Part shown: one piece after another, positions 1-8,313 of the stretch
How positions within the stretch are numbered: position 1 is the first letter of the stretch
Layout: every line of letters starts with the position of its first letter
NCBI RefSeq assembly: GCF_039540515.1
Contig: NZ_BAABFA010000007.1
Coordinates: 151,255 to 215,254 of the forward strand
Direction of reading: 5' to 3'
Length of the DNA stretch: 64,000 bases
Source of the DNA: Nemorincola caseinilytica
GTDB lineage: Bacteria > Bacteroidota > Bacteroidia > Chitinophagales > Chitinophagaceae
Position numbers and translations under genes: made by a program
The notes under the pieces: generated by a model
The model's database searches: none
Told to the model about the DNA's origin: nothing
Seen by the model: only the letters and a program-made list of their open reading frames with translations

Positions 1-1017
1 TCCAGGGCCGACTATGTACAGACCGACAGGACGAACACCAACAATACTACCACCTATCACTTCACCAATCTCTTCCCGCGTGCGAATTTCACTTACAGGT
101 TCGGCAAGCAGACCTCTTTCAACTTCAACTACAGGGGCAATACCAAGCAGCCTACCATCACCCAGATGCAGCCCTTCCTGCAGAATACCGACCCGCTGAA
201 CATTACCATAGGCAACCCCGACCTGCGGCAGGAGTTCGTCAACGAGTTCAACATGCGCTTCAATGATTACAAGATATTGCAGAGCCGCTTCCTGTGGGCC
301 AGTGCCTCGTTCAGCACTACGTCCAATGCCATCAGTACAGAGCAGAGCAATGATAGCGGTATCAACAAGACCCGCTACATAAATGTAGATGGCAACTACT
401 CTGGCTACGCATTTATAGGTTATGGTTTCAAGGTGCCCAAGACCGACCTCTCTATAGGTGGCCGCCTCAATGGCTCTACCTACCACATCAATAACATCAT
501 AAACCGCCAGCAGAACAGCAGCAATACCAACAGCATATCGCTGGCGCCATATGTGAGCTATACCAAGGACAACAAGTTCGATATACGCTGGGAGCCGCAG
601 ATAGCCTACAACGTCAACACCTCTACCAACAACCCTGTAGATGTTACCTACTACATCTTTACCAACGAACTGAGCGGCTCTGTACAGCTACCGAAAAAGA
701 TAGAGATAGGCAGCTCGGTAGACATGATGTTTCGCCAGAAGACGCCCATATTCACTACCAATAACAATGTGATAAAGTGGAACGCCTACGTCACCAAGAA
801 GTTCCTGAAGAAGAGCCAGCTGGAGCTGCGCGCATCTGTCTACGACATACTGAACCAGAACCTCGGCTTCAGTCGCATAGGTCAGGGCAATATGGTGACA
901 CAGAACAGCTACAACACCATTCGCCGCTATGGCATGCTCAGCCTCATATGGAATTTCACCCACACACCCGTTGGCGCACCGCCCGCACAGGATGGCGGCA
1001 CCATGATAATAAAATAA
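1..1017 (+). CDS. Outer membrane beta-barrel family protein (TonB-receptor-like), 3' part
   Basis: The reading frame is open from base 1 to the stop at 1017, so the gene begins outside the window and about 338 C-terminal residues are visible. They are rich in alternating aromatic/polar beta-strand stretches (for example RANFTYRFGKQTSFNFNY) and in Asn/Thr, as in the C-terminal barrel of the OMP_b-brl_3 family (large barrels with a carboxypeptidase-like N-terminal domain, related to TonB-dependent receptors). Expected location is the outer membrane; the ligand cannot be read. A GLPGLI-family gene follows after 7 bases, a pairing often seen in this phylum, so the two are probably one operon. Confidence 0.8.
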   Translation, partial: SRADYVQTDRTNTNNTTTYHFTNLFPRANFTYRFGKQTSFNFNYRGNTKQPTITQMQPFLQNTDPLNITIGNPDLRQEFVNEFNMRFNDYKILQSRFLWASASFSTTSNAISTEQSNDSGINKTRYINVDGNYSGYAFIGYGFKVPKTDLSIGGRLNGSTYHINNIINRQQNSSNTNSISLAPYVSYTKDNKFDIRWEPQIAYNVNTSTNNPVDVTYYIFTNELSGSVQLPKKIEIGSSVDMMFRQKTPIFTTNNNVIKWNAYVTKKFLKKSQLELRASVYDILNQNLGFSRIGQGNMVTQNSYNTIRRYGMLSLIWNFTHTPVGAPPAQDGGTMIIK

Positions 1018-1024
1018 CTGCACC

Positions 1025-1777
1025 ATGAAGAAGACACTGCTTTTTATATACACACTGCTGGCGCTGGCCGTTTCCGCCGGTGCGCAGCATACCTATAAGG
1101 GCCGCATAGAGTATGAGCGCAAGGTGAACATGCATGCCCAGATGGAGGAAATGGAACAAATGGGCAACAACTCGTGGGTGGAGAAGCTGAAGGCACAGAT
1201 GCCCAAGTTCAACAGCAGCTATTTCGATATGCTGTTCGATGCCGGACACACGCTTTACAAGCCCGGCAGGGAATTGCCCGACAATAATCCCTTCAAGATG
1301 TTCGGCGGCGGGCCTGCTACAGATAATATTGTCCTCACCGAATTCTCAAAGAACCTGGTACGCGCCAATAAGAACGTCTTCGACCAGAAGTTCTTTGTAG
1401 AAGATACGATACGCGTGATGGACTGGAAAGAGCGCGACGAGGTACGCACTATTGCAGGCTATAAGTGCCACAAGGCCGTTGGCCGCATATGCGATACCGT
1501 ATATGTGGTGGCCTTCTATACCGAGGATATACCCGTAAGCGGCGGTCCCGAGATGTTCGGCGGCCTGCCGGGTATGATAATGGAGCTGGCCATACCGCGC
1601 CTGCACACTACATGGGTCGCCAACAAGGTAGAGCTCATACCGCCCAAGACAGAGGACTTCACCATACAGGAGAAAGGCAAAAAGGTGAACGAGCAACAAC
1701 TGCACGACACCATCTACGACAGCTTCAAGAAATGGGGCAGCATGGCCAACCGCAATGTGTGGTGGGTAGTGCTTTAA
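1025..1777 (+). CDS. GLPGLI family secreted protein
   Basis: 250 residues with a typical signal peptide (residues 1-20, ending SAGA). The diagnostic motif is present as GLPGMIMEL at about residues 180-188, preceded by the conserved I-x-G-Y-K-C-x-K-A block (about 143-151) and a proposed ligand region with paired aromatics. GLPGLI proteins are periplasmic or exported, of unknown biochemical function, and commonly sit beside OMP_b-brl_3 barrels, as here. Seven bases separate it from the barrel gene, suggesting translational coupling. The stop at 1777 almost touches the convergent methyltransferase gene (stop at 1781). Confidence 0.85.
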   Translation: MKKTLLFIYTLLALAVSAGAQHTYKGRIEYERKVNMHAQMEEMEQMGNNSWVEKLKAQMPKFNSSYFDMLFDAGHTLYKPGRELPDNNPFKMFGGGPATDNIVLTEFSKNLVRANKNVFDQKFFVEDTIRVMDWKERDEVRTIAGYKCHKAVGRICDTVYVVAFYTEDIPVSGGPEMFGGLPGMIMELAIPRLHTTWVANKVELIPPKTEDFTIQEKGKKVNEQQLHDTIYDSFKKWGSMANRNVWWVVL

Positions 1778-1780
1778 CGG

Positions 1781-2653
1781 CTATCTTTCGTAGCGGCACA
1801 GCCAGTTGCCGTTCTGCACCTCCGCCGCCGACCTTATAGGCATCAGCGCCTTATCACGCGCCAGGTATATGGTATAGCCATATGCTGTTATGGCCTCATA
1901 CAGTGCGCCTGTATCGGCATACTTCTGTATGGCCTCGGTATATATCATGGGTCTGTGTGTGGCTATGGTCGCTGCAGCGCCCTTTAGCGCATCGGGCTCA
2001 CTGCCCTGTATATCCATCTTCAGAAGGTCTACCCTCTTTATACCGTTCTCTGCTACAAAGGCATCTATAGTGTACTGCTGCACTACTATCTCCCGGGTCT
2101 CGTCCGTTATTACGCTCCGCCCCGATCGCCCCGGGTTGTGATGCCCCTGCGGAAAAATATTGAACCTCACATCTCCACTTGCCTCACCTACTGCTGCATT
2201 ATGGGCCGTTACATTCGCCAGGCCATTCAGTGCTATGTTATCGCACAGCATGCTGTAAGAGTGCGGGTGTGGTTCAAAACCGTATACATGCCCCTCATCG
2301 CCCACCAGCTTTGCCAGCAGCAGCGTTTCTGTACCTACATGGCAGCCTGCTTCTAGCACTACATCACCCGTCTTTACATGCTGTATCAGCACATGATCGG
2401 TAGTGGGCTCATATGCCCCGAAGAAGAACAGCTCCCATCCTATCAGGTCTTTGGTATTGATGCGGCATTGCAGGTCCATATGCTGCAGGGGTACTGTTAT
2501 ATCTATGCCTGCCAGGTCGGGCCGCTTATAGTCATACAGCAGCATGGCCGCGCGTGGCCGTAGTCGCCGCGGCAGCAGCGACAATATCTTTTTGGCCCGC
2601 ATCAGTTTTTGCAACTCGCGCTCATACGGCATAGGCATACCGTAAAAATACAC
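1781..2653 (-). CDS. FkbM family SAM-dependent methyltransferase
   Basis: 290 residues. The SAM-binding motif I reads VVLEAGCHVGTETLLLA (about residues 98-114), followed by GFEPHP (motif II acidic loop) and the C-terminal KMDIQGSE motif typical of FkbM methyltransferases. About 90 N-terminal residues precede the fold. The family methylates hydroxyl groups on sugars, lipids or secondary metabolites; the substrate here is unknown. Other ATG codons lie 15 and 21 bases downstream, so the exact start is uncertain. It lies 21 bases downstream of the response-regulator gene on the same strand and may be co-transcribed with it. Confidence 0.85.
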   Translation of the reverse strand: MYFYGMPMPYERELQKLMRAKKILSLLPRRLRPRAAMLLYDYKRPDLAGIDITVPLQHMDLQCRINTKDLIGWELFFFGAYEPTTDHVLIQHVKTGDVVLEAGCHVGTETLLLAKLVGDEGHVYGFEPHPHSYSMLCDNIALNGLANVTAHNAAVGEASGDVRFNIFPQGHHNPGRSGRSVITDETREIVVQQYTIDAFVAENGIKRVDLLKMDIQGSEPDALKGAAATIATHRPMIYTEAIQKYADTGALYEAITAYGYTIYLARDKALMPIRSAAEVQNGNWLCRYER

Positions 2654-2674
2654 AGTAGGCGCGTATATGGCGCA

Positions 2675-3307
2675 TCAGATGAACTTATTATCCCTGGCCG
2701 CTTTTATGGCATCGGCCTTAGAGTGTACGTCCAGCTTGTGGTATATGTTCTTTATATGCGACTTCACCGTTTCCAGGTCTATGAACAGTTCCTCGGCTAT
2801 GCGCTTGCGGCTCTTCCCGGTGGCTATCTGTTCCAGTATCTCGGTCTCGCGGCGGGTAAGGGGTGTGGCCTCGTTCCGCTTGAAAGAAGAGATGACCATA
2901 CGCGCTATGTGGGCACTCATGGGGCCGCCGCCCTCCATCACTTCGTGTATGGCGGCCACTATCTTCTCGGGTGGTGTGTTCTTGGTAAGGTAGCCCGCCG
3001 CGCCATTACCCAGCGCGCGGAATATGAGCATCTCCTGCTCGTACACGGTCAGTATCAGTACATGGGTCTCTGGCAGCAGCTTTTTCAGCTTTGGCAGCGC
3101 CTCTATACCCGATAACCCAGGCAGCTCTACATCCAGCAGTATCACATCGGGGTTATCCGTCACTATCTTTTTGGCCGCATCCTCGTAAGACGGGTAGGTA
3201 CCGGCTATCTTATAGCCTTTCGTATTCCCTATCAGGAAGGCATATCCTTCGCGAATGGTCTCATCGTCCTCTATGATGGCCACATGTATATCCAGGTCAC
3301 GTTTCAT
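2675..3307 (-). CDS. NarL/LuxR-type response regulator
   Basis: 210 residues. An N-terminal receiver domain (about 7-125) has the acidic pair ED at 13-14, the phospho-acceptor Asp in VILLDVELPG (about D59) and Lys in GYLTKN. A C-terminal LuxR helix-turn-helix (about 148-205) contains LTRRETEILEQIATG and TVKSHIKNIYHKL. It is a cytoplasmic DNA-binding regulator. The gene follows the large propeller histidine kinase on the same strand (46-base gap), so the two form a two-component pair, with the kinase presumably phosphorylating this regulator. Targets are unknown; the neighbouring FkbM gene is a candidate. Confidence 0.92.
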   Translation of the reverse strand: MKRDLDIHVAIIEDDETIREGYAFLIGNTKGYKIAGTYPSYEDAAKKIVTDNPDVILLDVELPGLSGIEALPKLKKLLPETHVLILTVYEQEMLIFRALGNGAAGYLTKNTPPEKIVAAIHEVMEGGGPMSAHIARMVISSFKRNEATPLTRRETEILEQIATGKSRKRIAEELFIDLETVKSHIKNIYHKLDVHSKADAIKAARDNKFI

Positions 3308-3353
3308 ACGTCTGCTATTTATGTAAAGTTCGCGAATAGCCCCTTTGAGTGCA

Positions 3354-6338
3354 TCACCTGTTAGGGGGTATTTTGAAGGTAAGGCTGATGATGGTGCCCT
3401 TGCCCGGCTTGGAGTCTATGTACAGCTTGCCTTTCAGCCGCTCGGCGCGGTTGTGCATATTGGTGAGGCCGTTGCCCTTGTAGGCTATCTGTGTGTCAAA
3501 GCCCTTGCCATCGTCCCTTAGTACTATCTGCAGCACATTGCGCTGTTTCCAGTGCACATCCATGCTCACATTTTTGGCGTCGGCATACTTCAGGCAGTTG
3601 TTCAGCGCCTCCTTGAATATCATCGTCAGGTTTCGGCTCATCTCCATATCCAGCCGGTAGTTGTTCCACTTCTCGTCCGTACCGGTAAAGGAGAACTGTA
3701 TATCCGTATCCTGGAAAAGCTCTGTGCCCAGGTCGCGTATGCGGTGCAGTATCTCGTACAGCACATCGTTCGATGGTTTCAGCGACCACAGTATATCGCG
3801 CGTGCCGCTATACAATTGCGATGTGTTGTCCTGTATCTGCCCCAGTATGCGGCTTGTCTCCGGCGATAGCTCCACCTTGCTCTTCAGCACATTGGTCAGC
3901 ACATTTATGCGGGTCAGCTTGTTGCCTATCTCGTCATGAAAATCCTCTGCGGTGCGTGTCCTCACTTTGCCCTGTTCCTCTGCACGCAGCTTGGCCAGCA
4001 GCCGCAGGCGTTCCTGCTTGCGGCGGTTGTAAGAGTACTGCAGCAGTATACCTGCCAGTATACAGGCCAGTATCACCGACAGGCGGAACCATGTTGTCTG
4101 CTGGAAGGGGGTTATGATCTCGAAATGGTAAACAAGGTCTGGCGTGCCTGCACCTGCATTGCTGCGGCACTGCACCCGGAAGGTATACTTGCCCGGCGGC
4201 AGTGCCGAGTACGTCACCGAGTTGTTCGTCGACCAGTCCGACCACGGAGCATCCAGCCCCTCCATGCGGTAGCGGTACAGTGCCTGCTGCGCCCCGCTCA
4301 GTGTCACCGCCTGGAAGGTGAACGCTATATTGTTCTTCTTATATGGCAGGCTGAGGCCATAAGGTATGCTGTACCAGTTGTCGCTGCTGTCGTACCACCT
4401 GGGGTCTATCACGTTCTCCCCCGCTATCTTCACCGACTGCAGTATGATGTATGCCGGAGATGCGCTCACGGCAGGTGTATTGGGGGTATAATGCAGTGCG
4501 CCGTTCGTAGTACCGAACCATATGCTGCCATCCGGCATCTTCAGCACCGAGTTGATATTGCTCTCCATGCCCGATATGCCCTGTGCCTTGCCGTAGAAGG
4601 TCACCAGCGGCTCGCCATTGGCTTTTATCTGCACCTTGTGTATGCCAAAGCCCGTGCCTACCCATACATTGTTCTCCTCATCGGTCACTATGTTGTAGAT
4701 GAAGTCCGACCGCATGCCCTGGCTCTTGTTTATCAGTTGTGCCTTGCCGGCACCCAGGTCGTAGCGTATCAGGCCATTATCGCTGCTGCCCAGCCACAGT
4801 TCCCTGCCCCGCATTATGAAGCACTGTATGGCAGAGTTGTCTATGACCGTACCGGTGCGGAAGGGCGTTGCCTCGCCTGCATGGAACAGCCGCAGCCCAC
4901 CCTCTGTGGCTATGAGTGTACTGTCGTAGCCTATGGTAAGGAAGGAGTACACAGGGCTGGTGTTCGTATCCGCCATTTTGAACATGCCATCCTCCAGCAC
5001 CATGGTACCATTGGTAAAGCCTATCCACATGCGGTTGAAGGTGTCTATGTACAGCCGGTTTATGTAGTTGGACGGGAAAGGCTGCTCGGGCTTGGCATAC
5101 TGCCTGAAGGAGCCATTGTCATAGGTCCACAGGCCGCGGCCGCGGGTACCTATCCACAGCCGCTGGTCGGGCGTGTAGCACAGCGTCATGATGGCCGGTA
5201 CAGGCGCCGACGGGAAAGGCAGTGCGCGCACCTTGCCGTTCTGGAAGATGTGTATACCTGCATCGTAAGTGCCTATGAAGAGCGAGTCCACGCCATTGTA
5301 GGCCAGCGCCATCACCTGTGCGCTGGGCAGCCCGGCGGCCTCATCCAGCCCGGTGAACTGCGTACCCGAGAACCTGAACACACCCTGCCCGTCCGATGCC
5401 ATCCATATATTGCCCTCGGCATCCTTTATCGCATCGTTTATGTTGTTGTCGGTAAGGCCGTTGCGCTTGTTGTAGTAGAATATGCTGCTGCCTATGATGC
5501 TGATGGCGCCATTGCCCGTACCCAGCCATATCGATCCGTTATTGTCCTCTGCCGCCGACGATATGCCGGGCAGGAAGGTAAGCGGCTCGCTATTGATGGT
5601 GTGCGGCACTATGTAGCTCTCTGCCACCTGGTATATGCCATAGGTACCGGCCATCCATATGCTGCCGTCATTGCGGCGTAGTATCTTGTGTATGATGGGT
5701 GGCACCTCTGTAGAGTCCAGCAGGAAGTAGAGCGTGTCCCAGCAGCGCTTGTGGTAATGGTATACCGCGGTCTTCTTTGCCACCCACAACCCGTTACTGT
5801 CGGCCATGATGGCCGATGCCACTCCGCTCTCACCCGGTGTAGGGAAATACTTGATACTGCCCCCTGTCACGCAGAACACATCGCCCTGCACGCGCCACCA
5901 TGTGGTATCGCCCAGGGGTATTATCTGCTGGGTATTGTTCAGGTCGCGGGTCACCTGCACCTGCTTGCGGTAGTGTTTGAAGGTCTTGCCGTTGAAGCAC
6001 GACAGGCCCTCTATGCCACCTATCCATATATTGCCTGCCTTGTCGGCGGCCACAGCCCGTACGGTATTGTGCAGCAGGCCATCGTTCACGGTATAGTTGG
6101 TAAAGCCGCGCCCGTCATACCGCGACAGCCCGCCAAAGGTGCCCACCCACAGGTGGCCTGTCTTATCCTGCGCCAGGCATGTGGCCTGCGACTGCACCAG
6201 GCCATCTTCTACCGTCAGGTTATGGAAATGGTATTTCTGCGCATGGGCAGCCGTGCTGCCCAGCACACACAGGCATACTATGGCCATATAGTGCAGCACA
6301 GCATAGTGCCCGGTATATTTTTTTGCATGCTCTCTCAT
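3354..6338 (-). CDS. Large sensor histidine kinase with two-component regulator propellers
   Basis: 994 residues: a signal peptide (to about residue 34, TAAHAQ), then a periplasmic sensor made of many regulator-propeller repeats (motifs such as GHLWVGTFGGLSRYDG, NIWIGG, RLWIGTRGRGLW), a Y_Y_Y domain (about 640-745), one membrane segment (about 750-770), and a HisKA_3-type dimerisation domain with phospho-acceptor His in EDFHDEIGNKL (about H801). A HATPase_c domain carries NNCLKYADA and DDGKGFD. This is the architecture of Bacteroidota propeller kinases that often sense polysaccharides, but without the fused AraC regulator of hybrid forms; the separate NarL-type regulator lies downstream at 2675. 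Confidence 0.93.
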   Translation of the reverse strand: MREHAKKYTGHYAVLHYMAIVCLCVLGSTAAHAQKYHFHNLTVEDGLVQSQATCLAQDKTGHLWVGTFGGLSRYDGRGFTNYTVNDGLLHNTVRAVAADKAGNIWIGGIEGLSCFNGKTFKHYRKQVQVTRDLNNTQQIIPLGDTTWWRVQGDVFCVTGGSIKYFPTPGESGVASAIMADSNGLWVAKKTAVYHYHKRCWDTLYFLLDSTEVPPIIHKILRRNDGSIWMAGTYGIYQVAESYIVPHTINSEPLTFLPGISSAAEDNNGSIWLGTGNGAISIIGSSIFYYNKRNGLTDNNINDAIKDAEGNIWMASDGQGVFRFSGTQFTGLDEAAGLPSAQVMALAYNGVDSLFIGTYDAGIHIFQNGKVRALPFPSAPVPAIMTLCYTPDQRLWIGTRGRGLWTYDNGSFRQYAKPEQPFPSNYINRLYIDTFNRMWIGFTNGTMVLEDGMFKMADTNTSPVYSFLTIGYDSTLIATEGGLRLFHAGEATPFRTGTVIDNSAIQCFIMRGRELWLGSSDNGLIRYDLGAGKAQLINKSQGMRSDFIYNIVTDEENNVWVGTGFGIHKVQIKANGEPLVTFYGKAQGISGMESNINSVLKMPDGSIWFGTTNGALHYTPNTPAVSASPAYIILQSVKIAGENVIDPRWYDSSDNWYSIPYGLSLPYKKNNIAFTFQAVTLSGAQQALYRYRMEGLDAPWSDWSTNNSVTYSALPPGKYTFRVQCRSNAGAGTPDLVYHFEIITPFQQTTWFRLSVILACILAGILLQYSYNRRKQERLRLLAKLRAEEQGKVRTRTAEDFHDEIGNKLTRINVLTNVLKSKVELSPETSRILGQIQDNTSQLYSGTRDILWSLKPSNDVLYEILHRIRDLGTELFQDTDIQFSFTGTDEKWNNYRLDMEMSRNLTMIFKEALNNCLKYADAKNVSMDVHWKQRNVLQIVLRDDGKGFDTQIAYKGNGLTNMHNRAERLKGKLYIDSKPGKGTIISLTFKIPPNR

Positions 6339-6495
6339 TCGGTCTTGGTAGGGTATAGGACCTTGGGGGGTCGTTAATGCCTAAAGTTACTCCAAGTTCC
6401 CGGCTTACAAATGCCTTTTTGCGGGGGATAATGTAAAGCGTGGCAGGCAATATAAATGTGCGGCACCTTGCTATATTTACAGATACTTCGCCTCT

Positions 6496-7117
6496 ATGCT
6501 ATACACTACCCACTCCTTCCGCTATGCCGATGTGATATTGCAGCAGCCCGAATTTGCGGCCGATACTGCCGAGCTGCTGGCCATAGTGCAGGGCATTACC
6601 GACACCCACCTTATAGAGCAGCACAACGGCTACCGGCAGGCCGGGCTGCGCGTACCCAAAAGCCTATCGGTGGCCATAAATCATTTGCTGAAAGACCGTT
6701 TCAGGGAACATGGCTGGGCATTGGAATCGCCCATCTTCCAGGATGCCGAATACCAGGACAACCGCTGGCGGCTCGATTTTGCGAAGGGAACCATATCGGT
6801 AGAGGTCGCCTTCAACCATGCCGGCTCTATAGCATGGAATATGATAAAGCCCGTACTGGCCAGCGAACTGAACCATGTGCGCAAGCACCATACAGACCAA
6901 GGTAGGCGTCATCATCACCGCCACCAATGCCATGCGCGATGCCGGCGGTTTCGATGGCGCTATCGGCACCTTCGAGACCTTTCAGAACTACCTGAAGCCA
7001 TTCAACGGCATACTTACCACACCCATGCTCATCATAGGGCTGCAGCCACCCGCCACATTCCGCATACGTCAGTCGCGCCGCGAGGGGAAAATGATAGGAG
7101 ATATAGAAATGCTGTGA
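6496..7117 (+). pseudogene. BglII/BstYI-like endonuclease homologue, frameshifted
   Basis: Two overlapping frames together make one protein of about 206 residues. The first (from ATG 6496) gives an N-terminal part with WRLDFAKGTISVEVAFNH and LASELNHVRK; the second takes over near 6886 with IQTKVGVIITATNAM and runs to the stop at 7117. The sequence pattern (D-x9-E-V-x, then a long helix, then VGVII) resembles BglII-type type II restriction endonucleases (PD-(D/E)XK fold). One base too many lies between about 6885 and 6900. The residue two after the catalytic-type Glu is Ala, where BglII has Gln. No methyltransferase gene is nearby, so a complete restriction-modification system is not supported. 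Family assignment is from motif memory; a sequencing error is possible. Confidence 0.6.
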
Positions 7118-7130
7118 CCACAAAACAAAA

Positions 7131-7154
7131 GACCGCACCCTAATGAGTGCGGTC
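7131..7154. terminator. Bidirectional rho-independent terminator
   Basis: Perfect 8-bp stem (GACCGCAC / GTGCGGTC) with an 8-base loop, preceded by an A-rich run and followed by TCCTTAT. It lies between the convergent BglII-like gene and nusG and can end transcription of both. Confidence 0.75.
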
Positions 7155-7179
7155 TCCTTATATCTGTTGATACGATAGC

Positions 7180-7770
7180 TTATGCTATCTTCTCTACCTG
7201 CATATAGTTCAGCTCTACCGGTGTGGCGCGGCCAAATATCTTTACCACTACCTTCAGCTTCTTCTTCTCCTGGTTCACTTCTTCCACAGTACCGTTGAAG
7301 TCGTTGAACGGACCATCTACTATCTTCACGGTCTCGCCCACTATGTATGGCTCTGCATAGCTTATACCCTGCTCGCTCACCTCGTCCATCTTACCGAACA
7401 TCTTGTTCACCTCGCTCTTGCGCAGGGCCGTAGGATTCTCCTTGCCCAGGAAGTGTATCACACCGGTCACGTTCTTCACCGTGTGTATGATGTCGTCGGT
7501 CAGTTTGCCGTCATTGGCCTCCAGCAGTATATAGCCGGGGAAGAGGGTCTTTTCGCGCAGCACTTTTTTGCCGTTCAGCACCTTGAACACCTTCTCTACA
7601 GGGCACAGTACCTGCACCACAGAGTTGCCCCAGTTGTTTATCTTCACTTCCTTATCCAGGTACTCTTTTACCTTCTTCTCCTTGCCACTCACTACGCGTA
7701 TAACGTACCATTTGGTATCAGGGGCCGGTTTGGCGTCCTGGATAGCTACTGTTTCATTCATAACTTCCAT
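7180..7770 (-). CDS. nusG: Transcription termination/antitermination protein NusG
   Basis: 196 residues. The N-terminal NGN domain (about 20-130) contains KWYVIRVVSGKEKKVKEYL and LFPGYILLE. The C-terminal KOW domain (about 140-196) has GETVKIVDGPFNDFNGTVEE. It binds RNA polymerase and couples it to Rho or ribosomal protein S10. Start at 7770 or the internal ATG at 7761. It is preceded by secE (2-base gap) and tRNA-Trp, the usual bacterial order, but it ends at a terminator (7131-7154) and is not followed by rplK, which is unusual. Confidence 0.97.
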   Translation of the reverse strand: MEVMNETVAIQDAKPAPDTKWYVIRVVSGKEKKVKEYLDKEVKINNWGNSVVQVLCPVEKVFKVLNGKKVLREKTLFPGYILLEANDGKLTDDIIHTVKNVTGVIHFLGKENPTALRKSEVNKMFGKMDEVSEQGISYAEPYIVGETVKIVDGPFNDFNGTVEEVNQEKKKLKVVVKIFGRATPVELNYMQVEKIA

Positions 7771-7772
7771 TG

Positions 7773-7970
7773 TTAACTGCCTAAGATCTTATAAAGGAAT
7801 TTCAGTACGTTCTCTGATGCGAGGTCCATACCGAATATGACCATTGTTACGAGGCCCAGCGCAGCCAGCACTATAAGGGTGGTCTGCTGCAGCTCGTCCC
7901 ACGATGGCCAGGTCACCTTATGCAGCAGCTCATCGTATGCTTCCTGCACATAATTGCCCAATTTGCTCAT
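7773..7970 (-). CDS. secE: Preprotein translocase subunit SecE
   Basis: 65 residues, the short single-span form of SecE: an amphipathic N-terminal helix (YVQEAYDELLHKVTWPSWDELQQTT, with the conserved K-V-T-W-P motif) and one membrane helix (about 33-55). It stabilises SecY in the inner-membrane translocon. It overlaps nusG almost directly (2-base gap) and follows tRNA-Trp on the same strand. Confidence 0.96.
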   Translation of the reverse strand: MSKLGNYVQEAYDELLHKVTWPSWDELQQTTLIVLAALGLVTMVIFGMDLASENVLKFLYKILGS

Positions 7971-7979
7971 ATTCTTCTT

Positions 7980-8097
7980 TTTGAGTTAAAAGGTCAATTG
8001 GTTAAAAGGTTAATAGGTCAAAAAGTTGAGAGGTAGTTGCTACCTATTAACGTATTGACCATTTAACATATCGACCATTTGACCTGTCAACATTGTT
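7980..8097. repeat. Intergenic inverted repeat of degenerate words (GGTCAATTGGTTAAA type)
   Basis: The left half consists of imperfect direct copies of a word like AAAAGGTCAATTGGTT; the right half has the complementary sense (GACCATTTAACATAT, GACCATTTGACC). A small hairpin (AGGTAG/CTACCT) lies in the middle. It sits between secE and tRNA-Trp. A related single arm occurs at 10711-10756. See findings for the wider family. Confidence 0.6.
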
Positions 8098-8100
8098 CAG

Positions 8101-8171
8101 CACGGGCACGCGGATTCGAACCACGATCAAAGGTTTTGGAGACCTCTATTCTACCATTGAACTATGCCCGT
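8101..8171 (-). tRNA. tRNA-Trp (anticodon CCA)
   Basis: On the minus strand the sequence folds as a cloverleaf: 7-bp acceptor ACGGGCA/TGCCCGT with discriminator G, D-arm GTTC...GAAT with AATGGTA loop, anticodon stem GAGGT/ACCTT with 7-base loop CTCCAAA (anticodon CCA, Trp), T-arm CGTGG/CCGCG with loop TTCGAAT. CCA is not encoded. Position directly upstream of secE-nusG is the classical location of a Trp tRNA in bacteria. Confidence 0.95.
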
Positions 8172-8200
8172 ATCTTGGCCTTTACACCGGCCGAATAAAA

Positions 8201-8235
8201 GCAAAAAGTCAAAAGAAGGCCTTTTGACTTTTGCA
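8201..8235 (-). other. Hairpin between the promoter and tRNA-Trp
   Basis: Inverted repeat with arms CAAAAAGTCAAAAG and CTTTTGACTTTTG around a short loop. On the minus strand it is followed by TTTTTGCTTTTATT, so it looks like an intrinsic terminator or attenuator located between the likely promoter (8244-8251) and the tRNA. It shares the GTCAAAAG word with the 7980 repeat. Confidence 0.45.
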
Positions 8236-8243
8236 GTTCGTTG

Positions 8244-8251
8244 CAAAGATA
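8244..8251 (-). promoter_or_regulatory. Putative -7 box of the tRNA-Trp/secE/nusG operon
   Basis: TATCTTTG on the minus strand matches the Bacteroidota -7 consensus TAnnTTTG exactly. No convincing -33 TTTG is seen at about 19 bp upstream, so this is only moderately supported. Confidence 0.45.
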
Positions 8252-8313
8252 AGTAAACTTTTCGGTTTCGCACGACAAAATATCCGGGTCATACGAATTT
8301 CAGCCCTGCCGCA

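Noticed and set aside
1..1017. BtuB for the cobalamin locus
   Set aside because: The barrel resembles OMP_b-brl_3, is paired with GLPGLI, and lies 48 kb from the riboswitch.
3936..5681. Long plus-strand open frame (581 codons) over the propeller kinase
   Set aside because: It lies antisense to a well-supported kinase gene; its translation is low-complexity (His/Arg/Ala/Val-rich) with no domain, as expected for a shadow of GC-biased coding sequence.
6496..7117. Active restriction-modification system
   Set aside because: No methyltransferase nearby, a frameshift, and an altered active-site residue.
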